From assembly GCF_039595395.1 (NCBI RefSeq), contig NZ_JBCNLP010000006.1, positions 1,059,001 to 1,123,000 of the forward strand: a DNA stretch of 64,000 nucleotides. Direction: 5' to 3'. The position numbers and the translations under genes were made by a program. The notes under the pieces were generated by a model. That model was not told the DNA's origin and did no database searches. It worked only from the letters and a program-made list of their open reading frames with translations. Shown in pieces: positions 7,416 to 16,669 of the stretch; position 1 is the first letter of the stretch, and each line of letters starts with the position of its first letter. The DNA comes from Novosphingobium sp. GTDB lineage: Bacteria; Pseudomonadota; Alphaproteobacteria; Sphingomonadales; Sphingomonadaceae.

Positions 7416-8828
7416 ATGCGTGCCGAAGCAGCCGTCCTGAACCGCGCCTACGAACACGCGGTTGCCTATCTCGAAGAGCTCGACAGCCGTTCGGTGGCGG
7501 CGACAGCCAGCCTTGCCGAACTGCGTGCCCGCCTGAACATCCCGCTTGAGGCGACAGCCACGCCGGCGCAAACCGTGATCGACGACCTGGTGGCCGCGAC
7601 AGAGGGCGGCCATCTCGGTTCGGCGGGCGGGCGGTTCTTTGCCTGGGTGATCGGCGGAGCGCTGCCCTCGGCCTTGGCGGCGGATTGGCTGGCCTCCACC
7701 TGGGACGTCAATGCGGCGATGTATGCCTGCGGTCCGGCCGCCGCCGTCACCGAGGAGATCGCCGGGGGCTGGGTCAAGGAGGTACTCGACCTCCCGCGTG
7801 AGGCATCATTCGCCTTCACCACCGGATGCCAATTGGCCCATATGACCTGCCTTGCCGCAGCGCGCCATGCGGTTCTGGCCCGCGTCGGCTGGGATGTCGA
7901 ACGTGACGGCTTGGCCGGAGCGCCACCGATCCGCATTCTGGCCACACAGCAGCACCATGGCTCGATCCTGCGCGCGCTGCGTTTTCTGGGATTGGGCACA
8001 AGGTCACTGATCCCGCTGGCGACGGGCGAGGACGGGCGCCTGGGCGTCGAGGCCCTGCGCGAGGCGCTGGCGGGCGGCAGCGGGCCGACGATCCTCGTGC
8101 TCGATGCGGCCGATCTCAACATCGGTGCTTGCGATCCCTTCAGCGATCTGATCCCCGTGGCGCATGCGGCGGACGCCTGGGTGCATGTCGATGGCGCATT
8201 CGGTCTGTGGGCACGAGCCAGCCACCGGCACCGGCATTTGGTCGAGGGGGTGGAACGCGCTGACAGTTGGGCCACCGATGCGCATAAATGGCTCAACACG
8301 CCGCAGGACAATGGCATCGCCATCGTGCGCGACCACGCCGCCCATCGCGCTGCCATGACGCTGAGCGCGGACTATCTGGTGGCAGGCGGAGACGCCCGCG
8401 ATGCCATCGACTGGACGCCCGACTGGACCCGCCGCGCAAGGGGCTACGCCGTCTATGCAGCCCTGCGCGAACTGGGGCGGGATGGCCTGGCCGCCATGAT
8501 CGACGGCTGCTGTGAGCATGCTCTGGCGCTGGCGCGGGGGATCGGCGCTCTCGAAGGGGCAGAACTGGTCGCCGCGCCGACGATGAATCAGGCGCTGATC
8601 CGCTTTCCCGATCCTCATGGTCGGTCGGATGCGGATCATGACCGCCACACCGATGCCGTGATCGCGGCGATCAATGCCGAAGGGACCGCCTTTTTTAGCG
8701 GCACGTTGTGGCAGGGCCGCCGAGCGATGCGGATCAGCGTCGTCAACTGGCGCACGAGCCATGACGACGTCAGCGCAACAATCGAGGCGGTCAGCCGTGT
8801 GCTGTCAATGGTGAGCTCTCATCCATGA
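7416..8828 (+). CDS. group II pyridoxal-phosphate-dependent decarboxylase
   Basis: The 470-residue protein belongs to the aromatic-L-amino-acid/glutamate decarboxylase family. It has GGHLGSAGGRFFAWVIGG near the N-terminus, the HVDGAFGLWARAS aspartate segment and the PLP lysine in WATDAHKWLNTPQD. It would remove CO2 from an amino acid, but the substrate cannot be read from sequence, and many soil bacterial members act on unusual amines or aldehydes. I chose the ATG at 7416 because an AAGGGA ribosome binding site lies just upstream and the family domain starts soon after. In-frame ATGs at 7293 and 7386 are alternatives. It is followed after 19 bp by a truncated reductase gene. Confidence 0.85.
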   Translation: MRAEAAVLNRAYEHAVAYLEELDSRSVAATASLAELRARLNIPLEATATPAQTVIDDLVAATEGGHLGSAGGRFFAWVIGGALPSALAADWLASTWDVNAAMYACGPAAAVTEEIAGGWVKEVLDLPREASFAFTTGCQLAHMTCLAAARHAVLARVGWDVERDGLAGAPPIRILATQQHHGSILRALRFLGLGTRSLIPLATGEDGRLGVEALREALAGGSGPTILVLDAADLNIGACDPFSDLIPVAHAADAWVHVDGAFGLWARASHRHRHLVEGVERADSWATDAHKWLNTPQDNGIAIVRDHAAHRAAMTLSADYLVAGGDARDAIDWTPDWTRRARGYAVYAALRELGRDGLAAMIDGCCEHALALARGIGALEGAELVAAPTMNQALIRFPDPHGRSDADHDRHTDAVIAAINAEGTAFFSGTLWQGRRAMRISVVNWRTSHDDVSATIEAVSRVLSMVSSHP

Positions 8829-8847
8829 CCACAGCCGAAGCACTGGA

Positions 8848-9477
8848 TTGCTGCCGACAAGCCTGGCTGACAGAGCGGCCATTCAAGCTTTCGATCCGAC
8901 GATACCGACATGGTACAGGCCCAGCAACAGAAGCGGGTTAGGATCGGGCAATCCGATGAACCTTGGCGTGGCCATCGCCGTTTATGCCACGATCTCCATG
9001 GAGCTTGGCGTCCCGCTCCGCTTTCCGGGCACGCCCGAGGCTTATCGCGCGCTCTATCAGGTCAGCGCGGCCGATCTAATGGCTGACGCCACCGTATGGG
9101 CGGGCAGGAGTGAAAGCGCACAGGATGATATTTTCAATCTGACCAATGGCGACCAGTTCCGCTGGCATTACATCTGGCCGCACATCACGAGAATGTTCGA
9201 TATGGAGATCGCCGAGCCGGTTCCCACGCCGCCGGCCTCTTATATGACCGACAAGGCCGACCTCTGGGCATCCATCATGGCCAAATATTGCTTGCAGAAC
9301 ACCCCCTATGAGAAGCTCGTCGCCTGGAACTTTGCCGACTTCATTTTCCGCAGCGGCTTCGACAATGTCTCCAGCACCATAAAGGTGCGCAAAGCCGACT
9401 TCAACGGCTGCATCGACAGCGAGGAGATGTTCCGGACCTTCTTTCACCAATTGCGCGCTGAGAAGGTCATTCCTTAA
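8848..9477 (+). pseudogene. PRISE-type SDR reductase, N-terminal half missing
   Basis: The 209 codons match only the C-terminal part of PRISE-family short-chain reductases (progesterone 5-beta-reductase / iridoid synthase-like). Landmarks are GNPMNLGVAIAVYATISMEL, GVPLRFPGTPEAYRALYQ, FNLTNGDQFRWHYIWP and the closing FGFD/DYKLD-type region. The NAD(P)-binding Rossmann half of about 150 residues, with its GxxGxxG motif and catalytic Tyr/Lys, is absent and cannot be found upstream, where the decarboxylase gene begins instead. This looks like a gene decapitated by a deletion that joined it to the decarboxylase. A short ATG frame at 8825 overlaps the decarboxylase stop but has no family similarity. 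Confidence 0.7.
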
Positions 9478-9771
9478 ATCTCAATGATGGCTCGGCGCGA
9501 TGGTTTCCCATCCGCGTCGAGCCCGCTCGCAACCTTGCTCTGGGCAGGAAACAATCGTCACAAAAGCTGGACTTTGCCTAGGTCCGCTCAGCCGAATTGG
9601 AACATGGCAAGCTGCCCTTCCGGCCACCATGCCTTGTCGTTCCGGGGCTGATGATGGTGGAGCATGTCCCACCCGGCCTCCGGAACGTTCGCCCCTGTGC
9701 AGCGCATCCGGAAGCCTGATGATCGCCACACCCTCAGATTGGGGCCGGGACAAGCCCACGCCCCTTTCGGA
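9478..9771. other. intergenic region between converging genes
   Basis: These 294 bases separate the PRISE remnant (plus) from the sulfatase 3' end (minus). A minus-strand frame around 9590-9830 has protein-like composition but no family I can recognise. No clear terminator is seen. Confidence 0.35.
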
Positions 9772-11355
9772 TCAGCGCGCCGGATCGGGCGTTTCGCGGA
9801 AGGCATCGGTGGCCATCGGCAGATAGTCATGGCTCAGCACCATCCACGTATCCAGCCTTTCCCGCAGTTCGATCTCGATGGCTTTGTAATCGGGCTTTCC
9901 GGCCAGATTGGTCAGCTCATAAGGATCGTTCTGGAGGTCGTAGAGTTCGAAGATCGGCCTTGGGCGCTGGAAATAGATACGCTCATACAGCGCGGGCAGC
10001 TTTCCGGCCCGATGCGCCTGCACGATGTCCTTCCACGGGCCCAAAGCGCGCTCCTCATCGTTGCGAGAAATCGCGGGCAGCACCTCATGCTTGCCGATTT
10101 CGCTAGTGTCCTGCGCGGGATCGAGGAAGCGCCCGCCCTGATCGACCGGCGAATAGGGCTGACCCGGCTGGGCATTGTAGATCAGCTTGTAACGCCGGCC
10201 GGTGATCGCGCGCTGGTAATCCACGCCTTCGGAAACGGTGAGCGAGCCGGGATGCACGCCTCTCTCGGTAAAGACATAGTCATGACCCGGCAAATTGGCG
10301 CCGCGCAGGATCGGCACCAGACTGGTGCCCTCCATATGGACGTCGGGCTTCAGACGGGCGGCCTCCACAAAGGTCTCGGCCAGATCGATGTTGCTGACCA
10401 ACGCGTCGCTGCGCGAGCCCGGCTTCACCACATCGGGCCAGCGGATGATCAGGGGCACATGATTGCCGCGCTCGTAAAGCGTGCCCTTGCCGCGATACAT
10501 GGACTCGCCATTGTCGCCCATAAAAACGACAAGAGTGTTCTTGTCCAAACCCCGCGCTTTCAGCATCGCCATGATCGCCCCGAACTGGCGATCCATATTG
10601 CGCAAATCGGAGAGCATGCCCGCATAATCCTCGCGCACGGCGGGCAGATCGGGCCAGTCTTTCGGGATCGCGAGTTTGCTGGAATCGATGTCGTGGTGAT
10701 CGGTGATGAAGGGCCGGTGCGTCTGGTTGAAGCCGAAATAGAGGAAGAACGGCTTGCCCTGCGGAATATGATCGAAGGTCTTGCCCAGCCGCTCGACGAT
10801 CTGCTCGGGCGGATTGCCCTTGGTGCCGAAGACATGCACATAATCGAAGCGGTCGGTCAGACGGGTCAGCCCGCTGTCGAGCAGGGCCTGTTTCACATGC
10901 GGCGGATCGCCCTCACGCCCGCCCAGATGATGGATGCGCCCCTCCAGCCCCGTCCAATAGCCGCCATTGCGCAGAATATCGGAGAAATAACGCACATCGA
11001 GACCCGCCGGCTCGCCAAAGCGGGTGATGCCGATGGCCACCGGGTTGCGCCCGGCAAAGATCGCCCCTCGAGAGGGCGCGCATTGCGGGCTGGTGTCATA
11101 GGCCCGGTCGAAACACATGCCCTGCGCGGCAAAAGCCTCAAAATTGGGGGTGATGTTGTTCCGCTTCATATCCGCATCGGTGTGACAGCCGTCATGCGGA
11201 GCGCTGTTGTCGTCCGAGAGGATCATGATGATGTTGGGCGGCGCAGGTTGGGCCGCCTCCAGAGCGGGCGGAGGCGCCGCCGCATATCCGGCTGCGGGCA
11301 GCACCGCGCCCATCAGCGCGATGGCGGAAAGACCGTGTTTGATCATGTTTCGCAT
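9772..11355 (-). CDS. secreted type I sulfatase
   Basis: The 527-residue protein has a signal peptide (about residues 1-26, ending AAGYAAA) and the alkaline phosphatase-superfamily sulfatase fold. PPNIIMILSDDN supplies metal-binding aspartates. SPQCAPSRGA contains the C-x-P-S-R motif whose cysteine is converted to formylglycine. FMGDNGES supplies further metal ligands. It would hydrolyse sulfate esters in the periplasm. It starts 14 bp downstream of a TonB-dependent receptor in an ECF-sigma/FecR operon, so the receptor probably imports a sulfated compound. Maturation needs a formylglycine-generating enzyme, which is not in this window. Confidence 0.9.
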   Translation of the reverse strand: MRNMIKHGLSAIALMGAVLPAAGYAAAPPPALEAAQPAPPNIIMILSDDNSAPHDGCHTDADMKRNNITPNFEAFAAQGMCFDRAYDTSPQCAPSRGAIFAGRNPVAIGITRFGEPAGLDVRYFSDILRNGGYWTGLEGRIHHLGGREGDPPHVKQALLDSGLTRLTDRFDYVHVFGTKGNPPEQIVERLGKTFDHIPQGKPFFLYFGFNQTHRPFITDHHDIDSSKLAIPKDWPDLPAVREDYAGMLSDLRNMDRQFGAIMAMLKARGLDKNTLVVFMGDNGESMYRGKGTLYERGNHVPLIIRWPDVVKPGSRSDALVSNIDLAETFVEAARLKPDVHMEGTSLVPILRGANLPGHDYVFTERGVHPGSLTVSEGVDYQRAITGRRYKLIYNAQPGQPYSPVDQGGRFLDPAQDTSEIGKHEVLPAISRNDEERALGPWKDIVQAHRAGKLPALYERIYFQRPRPIFELYDLQNDPYELTNLAGKPDYKAIEIELRERLDTWMVLSHDYLPMATDAFRETPDPAR

Positions 11356-11369
11356 CAGGCATGCCTCCT

Positions 11370-14300
11370 TCAGAAATGGCCGAAACGCAGGCCGATGGAG
11401 AAATAGCGCCCGATCTGGTCGGCAAAGGGCGCCGCCGGATAGATCAGGCCGGGGTTGGAGGAGCTGGCCTCGTAATAGCCGCCCGTCACATTGAAGAGGT
11501 TGTTGATGTTGAAGAAGGCTGTCACCGGATAAGTCCCGATGGAGAGCCCCTGCGACAGGTTCAGGTCGGTCTGCACATAGGCTTTGGACGGCGCATCCGC
11601 CACGATCAGCGTGGGATCGGCGCTATAATGGAACGGCGAGAAATAGCGCAGCGTCAGCGCGGCATTGGTACGCTGGATGCCATAACGCAGCACCGCGGTG
11701 ATGCGGTCCACCGGCGCCAGCGCCGTGCCCGCCGTGTTGGTGATGACCGCGCCCGGCAGGCTCTGGGTTTTCAGGATCGGCTCATGCGTCCATTGCACGT
11801 TCAAACCGCTATGCCCGCCCAGGCCGGAGGACAGACGCTCCAGATCGAAGCCATAATCGAAGCCCACCACAAAGCCGCGCGAGAAGACCTGAGCAATGTT
11901 CTCGTTTTCCTTGTAATTGGCGGTCGGCGCATTGGCGGCGCTGCTGTCGATGGGCCCAAGCGGGCGCGCCACCAGCGAACACAGGGGCGATGCCCCGCCC
12001 GAGGCGATGCAGATCTTCTCCACCGATGTCGTCAGGCCCGAGAGCGAGCTGATCGCATTGCTGATCTTGATGTCGTAATAGTCGAGGGACAGCGACAGCC
12101 CCCGGATCGCCGGCGGACTGTAGCTGCCCCCGATGGTCAGATTGCGCGCCACCTCGGGCTTGAGATCGGCATTGCCCTGGCTCACATTCAGGATCTGGCC
12201 ATTCGCGCCGGTGAGGTAATCGGTATAGCCCGAGATCGTCGCCGTCTGCCCCTGATAGAGCTCATAAAGCGTGGGCGCGCGAATGTCGCGCGAGCGCGTG
12301 GCATGGATGTTCAGCCCCGGCGCGGGCTGCCATTCCAGCCCCAGACGCCAGGTCTCCGCCGAGCCGCTGGTGCTGTAATGGGTATAGCGCCCCGCCGCGC
12401 TGGCCGTCAGTTGGCGCACCAGCGGCAGATCGCGCAGCAGCGGCACGCTCAGTTCCAGATTGCCCTCATAGACCGATTGCGTGCCATAGGCCGGGGCCGA
12501 GACATTCTTGGTCCACAATTGCGTGCCCACCGCCACGGTGCTGCCATTGGCCCCCACGCGCAGGCCGGTGGGATCGAAGGTATTGTCGGTGACGGTCGAG
12601 ACCTCGCGCAGGATCTGGTGGCGGTATTCGCCGCCCGCCGCCAGCTTGATGGGCCCGGCCCAACCCTGCGCCAGCGTGCCGCTGAGACTGCCGCCCAGAT
12701 CGTGCATGTAATTGGTGGCGGCCCAATAGGTGTCACCGGTGATGTAGTTGATCGCCGCCGCAGAGGCGTTGCCATTGCCCAGCACATTGAGCGGCGCGCA
12801 ACCCGGAAAGGCGCCGGGCGACACGATGCTGGCGCGGCACACGATGTTGCCTGAGCCATCCCTCACCGCATCCAGCGCGGCATAGAGCCTCTCGGTGTTC
12901 ACATTGCCCGTGGTGAGCTGCGAGGTGCGCCCAACCCCATAGGTATAGTAGAGTTCCCAGTCAAAATTTTTGAACACTGCGCCGGTCAGTCCCGCGCGCA
13001 CCGAAAAGGCGGTGGTGCGGTCATGCAGGCCAAGGATGTTGCCGAAATCCTCATTGTAGCGGGCAAGGTTGAAGCTGGAGGTGTTGGTGGCCGTCAGCGC
13101 CGCCTGATACTGCGGCAGCAGATAGGCATTGCCGCTGTAGATGGTGAGCGGCGTGGAGCTGGCCGTGCTGATCAGATTCTGCTCATGCGAGAAGGTCGCG
13201 GTGTTGGCATAGCTGGCCTGCACATAGAATTTTGTATGGTCGCTCACATCGTAATCAAAGCGCCCGAAGAATTGCGCCGTGGTCAGCGAGGGCAGCAGAT
13301 TGGTATCGCGGCGATAGGAGCCATCACCCCCCACCGAAACGCCCGCAGTGTTGGTGGGCGTGCCCTTGTTGAAGGCGGCCAGCGTGCCATCGGAGAGGAA
13401 TTGCTGGCCCGCGAAAGGCCCATTGGTCACCAGCCCGCCGAAGGCCGAGGTGTTGAGCCGCGTGTTGGCCACCTGCGCCAGAGGACTTGCTGCCGTGCCG
13501 CTGCCCACGATCGAGACCGAAGAATTGCCGAAAGGTCGCGGCATGGCCGAGATGCCGTCACGGTGGAAATATTCCGCGCTCCATTCGAAATGGGCGCGAT
13601 CGCCGATCTTGAACCCGTGAGCGATGCTGCCCCGGATCGAGCGCCCGTCGCCATAGGTCGAGATGCCGTCCTGCACCTGCCCCTTGATGCCGTTGAACTC
13701 CTTGTCGAGGATGAAGTTCACCACGCCCGAAACGGCATCCGAACCATAGACCGCCGAAGCGCCGCCGGTCACCACTTCTACACGTTTCACCAGCAGTTGC
13801 GGCAATGTGTTGATATCGGTCGTGCCGTCGAAATAAGTGGGCGGCACGCGGTGGCCATCCTCCAGCACCAGCGTGCGGATCGGGCCAAGGCCCCACAGGT
13901 CGAGATAGTTGCCGGTGGGCTGATAACCGCCATCCGAGGCGCTGTCGCTGCTCTTGATCGGCGAGAACACCGGGATCTTGGCGAGGCCCGCGGGCAGGCT
14001 CTGGGGCGAAAGATCGGCCAGCTCCTGACTGGAGACGCGGCGCACCGGGCTCGGCCCGCCCGACGCGCCCTTGATGCGCGTGCCGGTCACCACAATGTCG
14101 TCGCCCTGCGCCACGGCGGGGGTCAGTGGGGGAACAGTCTCTGCCTGTTGGAGGCCGATGATGATGATGCCATTGGCGCCGTGCCGGGCGGTGAGATGGC
14201 TGCCCGCCAGCAGTTGCGCCAACGCGGCCTCGGCGGAGAAGCGGCCTTTCAGCCCATGGGTTTCGATGCGCCCCACCTGCCCGGCATCGAACACCAGTTG

Positions 14301-14483
14301 CTGGCGGGTGATCCGCCCATAAGCGCGCAGGGCCTGACCCAGGCCCTGCGCCGGAAGGTCGAATTCATAGCTGGCAGCGGCCTGCGCCATGGCCGGGGCG
14401 GCCCATGATCCCTGCGCCACGGCCAGCACTGCCATGCAGCCTGCCAGCCTCAACCCCGCCTTGATCCTGCTTCTCACGTCCAC
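11370..14483 (-). CDS. TonB-dependent receptor with STN signalling domain
   Basis: The 1,037-residue outer-membrane receptor has a signal peptide (about 1-34), then an STN secretin/TonB N-terminal domain (about 40-110; FDLPAQGLGQALRAYGRITRQ). A TonB box region (DDIVVTGTRIKG), a plug with EVVTGGASAVYGSDAVSGVVN, and a long beta-barrel ending in phenylalanine (GLRFGHF) follow. The STN domain is the part that in FecA-type receptors contacts a FecR anti-sigma factor. The gene lies 54 bp downstream of fecR, directly after the sigma gene, and is followed by a sulfatase. I infer uptake of a sulfated organic substrate with surface signalling. The substrate is unknown. Confidence 0.92.
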   Translation of the reverse strand: MDVRSRIKAGLRLAGCMAVLAVAQGSWAAPAMAQAAASYEFDLPAQGLGQALRAYGRITRQQLVFDAGQVGRIETHGLKGRFSAEAALAQLLAGSHLTARHGANGIIIIGLQQAETVPPLTPAVAQGDDIVVTGTRIKGASGGPSPVRRVSSQELADLSPQSLPAGLAKIPVFSPIKSSDSASDGGYQPTGNYLDLWGLGPIRTLVLEDGHRVPPTYFDGTTDINTLPQLLVKRVEVVTGGASAVYGSDAVSGVVNFILDKEFNGIKGQVQDGISTYGDGRSIRGSIAHGFKIGDRAHFEWSAEYFHRDGISAMPRPFGNSSVSIVGSGTAASPLAQVANTRLNTSAFGGLVTNGPFAGQQFLSDGTLAAFNKGTPTNTAGVSVGGDGSYRRDTNLLPSLTTAQFFGRFDYDVSDHTKFYVQASYANTATFSHEQNLISTASSTPLTIYSGNAYLLPQYQAALTATNTSSFNLARYNEDFGNILGLHDRTTAFSVRAGLTGAVFKNFDWELYYTYGVGRTSQLTTGNVNTERLYAALDAVRDGSGNIVCRASIVSPGAFPGCAPLNVLGNGNASAAAINYITGDTYWAATNYMHDLGGSLSGTLAQGWAGPIKLAAGGEYRHQILREVSTVTDNTFDPTGLRVGANGSTVAVGTQLWTKNVSAPAYGTQSVYEGNLELSVPLLRDLPLVRQLTASAAGRYTHYSTSGSAETWRLGLEWQPAPGLNIHATRSRDIRAPTLYELYQGQTATISGYTDYLTGANGQILNVSQGNADLKPEVARNLTIGGSYSPPAIRGLSLSLDYYDIKISNAISSLSGLTTSVEKICIASGGASPLCSLVARPLGPIDSSAANAPTANYKENENIAQVFSRGFVVGFDYGFDLERLSSGLGGHSGLNVQWTHEPILKTQSLPGAVITNTAGTALAPVDRITAVLRYGIQRTNAALTLRYFSPFHYSADPTLIVADAPSKAYVQTDLNLSQGLSIGTYPVTAFFNINNLFNVTGGYYEASSSNPGLIYPAAPFADQIGRYFSIGLRFGHF

Positions 14484-14537
14484 TTTCCCCTGAAGTCTAC
14501 CAAACTACTTGGGAATACGCGTCAGTCCACCAAAGCC

Positions 14538-15593
14538 TCAGCGACAGGGCGCCGTAGAGTTGCTTGCCCCCCGCAAACAGAAACTTCCATCCCCCTGCCT
14601 TTCGGCCACCAAAGGGAACACATGGGTCACGCCGCCCACAAAGGCCTCAAGATCCCCGGCATTGAACAGGCCGCTGATACGGACCTGCGCGGCGTCGGGC
14701 GCCACCAGCAGATGCGGCCCCGGCAGATAGCGGTTCATCCGCGCCGCCACCACGCCCAAAGGCTCGTCGGCAACATCGATCTGCCCCTGCTCCCACGCCC
14801 TTTCGCTACGGGGATCGGCCAGATCATGAACGCTGACCGCCGCCTTGCTTTCGGGCACCACCGCCTCGCGACCGGGGATCAGCATGGTGTCGGCGGTGAT
14901 GCCGTGCTGGCGGCCTGCCAACAGGCCCGGCACCAGCCGGTCGCCCTGGTTGCGCAGGATCGCCACATGGCCTTCGTAGAGCACCACGCGGGTCTGGTCG
15001 CCCAGCCATTCCATGCCGAATTGCGTGCCCGTCGCCACCACCAGACTGCCATGGCTGGCCACCGAGAAAGGGTGCAGCGGGTCCTTGGCGACGGTGAAGG
15101 TGGCCCTGCCCTGCTCCAGCACCAGATGCCGCCCATCGGCGCGATAGTCCACGGTGACTTTGGTCTGTGCATCCATCGCCAGTTGCGAGCCATCCGCCAG
15201 CGCCACCACGCGCCGCTCGCCGGTGCCGGTCTCATAGCGGTCGGGCTTCAGCCACAACCACAGCCCGGCGCCGACCACCAGCGAGAGGCCTGCCGCCGCC
15301 AGCGCCATGTGTTTGGCCGCAGGCAGGCGCCAGCGCGCGCGCCAACGCCTGCTCTGCACCGCATGCAGGGCATCGAGCGCCTCGCTGCGCAGGGCGAGGA
15401 TTTCCGGCTCGAAGCGCGGGCCTTCCAGCATGGCCCAACCGGCCATGGCGCGGTCGAAGGCCTCGCCGTGATCGGGGCTTTGCTGCAGCCAGTCGGCAAA
15501 GCGCTCGATCTCCTCGAAGCCCATCTCGCCCTCGACATGGCGCAGCGCCCAGCCAATGGCCACCTCCTCGACATCAGGGAGAGCCGGGCTCAT
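14538..15593 (-). CDS. FecR-family anti-sigma regulator
   Basis: The 351-residue protein has an N-terminal cytoplasmic domain with the DUF4880-type helical motif (about 10-55; EEVAIGWALRHVEGEMGF, FADWLQQSPDHGEAFDRA). One transmembrane helix lies near residues 97-115. A periplasmic FecR domain (about 125-225; GTGERRVVALADGSQLAMD) carries a C-terminal STN-contacting region. It would hold the adjacent ECF sigma factor and relay substrate binding by the STN-containing receptor downstream. The ATG overlaps the sigma stop codon by 4 nt (ATGA), so the two are translationally coupled. Confidence 0.9.
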   Translation of the reverse strand: MSPALPDVEEVAIGWALRHVEGEMGFEEIERFADWLQQSPDHGEAFDRAMAGWAMLEGPRFEPEILALRSEALDALHAVQSRRWRARWRLPAAKHMALAAAGLSLVVGAGLWLWLKPDRYETGTGERRVVALADGSQLAMDAQTKVTVDYRADGRHLVLEQGRATFTVAKDPLHPFSVASHGSLVVATGTQFGMEWLGDQTRVVLYEGHVAILRNQGDRLVPGLLAGRQHGITADTMLIPGREAVVPESKAAVSVHDLADPRSERAWEQGQIDVADEPLGVVAARMNRYLPGPHLLVAPDAAQVRISGLFNAGDLEAFVGGVTHVFPLVAERQGDGSFCLRGASNSTAPCR

Positions 15594-16112
15594 TGCCAGT
15601 CCTCGCGCAGCGCCATCAGCAGCTTCATGGCCTTGGCGATATGCTTCTCCACCGCGCTGACCGAGAGGCCGAAGCTTTCGGCGATATCCTTGCGGGCCAT
15701 GCCTTCCAGCCGATAAAGCACGAAGATGACCCGCGTCCGCTCGGGCAGGCTGTTCAATGCCCGCTGGATCGCGCCCAAGGCCTGTTGCCCGGCCAGAACC
15801 CGCTCGGGATCGCGGCTTTCCACCGCGATTTCATTCTGGGTGATGGCCTCCTCGCGCCAGGCCGCGCGCACGCCCTCGCGTCTGGCGCGGTCATGCAGAA
15901 GATTGGCCCGCGGCGCGGAAAATATAGGCCCCCGCCGTCTCGCGCTCCAGCCCGGCGGTGGCATAGATGCGGGCGAAGACCTCCTGCACCATATCCTCGG
16001 CCTCGGCCGGGTTGCCGGTGCGGCGACGGAAAAACGCCAGTAGCGAGGCGCGATATTGCCGATCGAGATCCGTCAGCCATGCGGCGGGATAGGAGGAAGC
16101 ATGCTCCGGCAT
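15590..16112 (-). pseudogene. FecI-type ECF sigma factor, single-base frameshift
   Basis: From the ATG at 16112 the first frame encodes sigma region 2 (LDRQYRASLLAFFRRRTG, AEDMVQEVFARIY), then runs into a premature TGA after AYIFRAAGQSSA. The adjacent frame picks up exactly there with NLLHDRARREG and encodes region 4 (LNSLPERTRVIFVLYRLEG, SVSAVEKHIAKAM) to the TGA at 15590. Removing one base from the GGG run at 15907-15909 restores a continuous 173-residue protein of normal length. Known relatives transcribe the receptor operon when FecR releases them. As sequenced the factor is non-functional. A sequencing error in a G run is a fair alternative. The stop overlaps the fecR start. Confidence 0.8.
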
Positions 16113-16182
16113 ATGTCCGTCATACGCATGAGGCGGCCAAATCCACAACGCGTCAGCAATATGAAACCCCGGAGAGGTGTGA

Positions 16183-16599
16183 TCAGAGACCGGGCCGCGA
16201 AGCAGTCTGGCGATGTTCATCCGAAGCTTCGTCCAGAAAGACATAGAGTGCCGCGATCTTTCCGTCCTTCACGATGATCACATCCCAACCGGTGTAGGCC
16301 GGAGCCTCGCCCGGACGCCCCGAACCCCAGGCCAGACGCCCGGCATCCTGCAACACCTGCGAGGCACCATGGGGCGTGTAGACGAAATCAGGATGGGTGG
16401 CGCGCAAGGCACCGGCAAAGCTGTCAATCGCCTCATGCCCGACAATCATGCCCGGAGGGGCATACAGCACGCCATCTTCCGCCCAGAGCTGTGCAATGGC
16501 GGCGCGGCGGCGGGCATCGTCGCCTTCGCCAAAGACCTCCTGCAGATTGCGGGTGAGCAGGGTGCGGATGCGGTCGGGATTCTCGGTGGACTGGATCAT
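16183..16599 (-). CDS. SnoaL-like / NTF2-fold protein
   Basis: The 138-residue protein has the nuclear-transport-factor-2 / SnoaL-like pattern: an N-terminal helix pair with WAEDGVLYAPPG, a middle strand GHEAIDSFAGALRATHPDF, and a closing WDVIIVKDGKIAALYVFLDE. Members are small polyketide cyclases, isomerases or scavenging proteins; no catalytic role can be assigned here. The ATG at 16599 is the first methionine before the domain. It lies 70 bp downstream of an SDR gene on the same strand and is probably cotranscribed with it. Confidence 0.85.
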   Translation of the reverse strand: MIQSTENPDRIRTLLTRNLQEVFGEGDDARRRAAIAQLWAEDGVLYAPPGMIVGHEAIDSFAGALRATHPDFVYTPHGASQVLQDAGRLAWGSGRPGEAPAYTGWDVIIVKDGKIAALYVFLDEASDEHRQTASRPGL

Positions 16600-16669
16600 G
16601 ATCAATCTCCTTCGAAAGGGGGCTTGATGGGGGCGGGCGGCGCCAGTGCGCCGCCCGCTGCCCGTCAGT

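Noticed and set aside
9588..9830. Minus-strand frame of about 80 codons between the PRISE remnant and sulfatase
   Set aside because: Some protein-like composition but no family similarity, and it overlaps the sulfatase 3' end.
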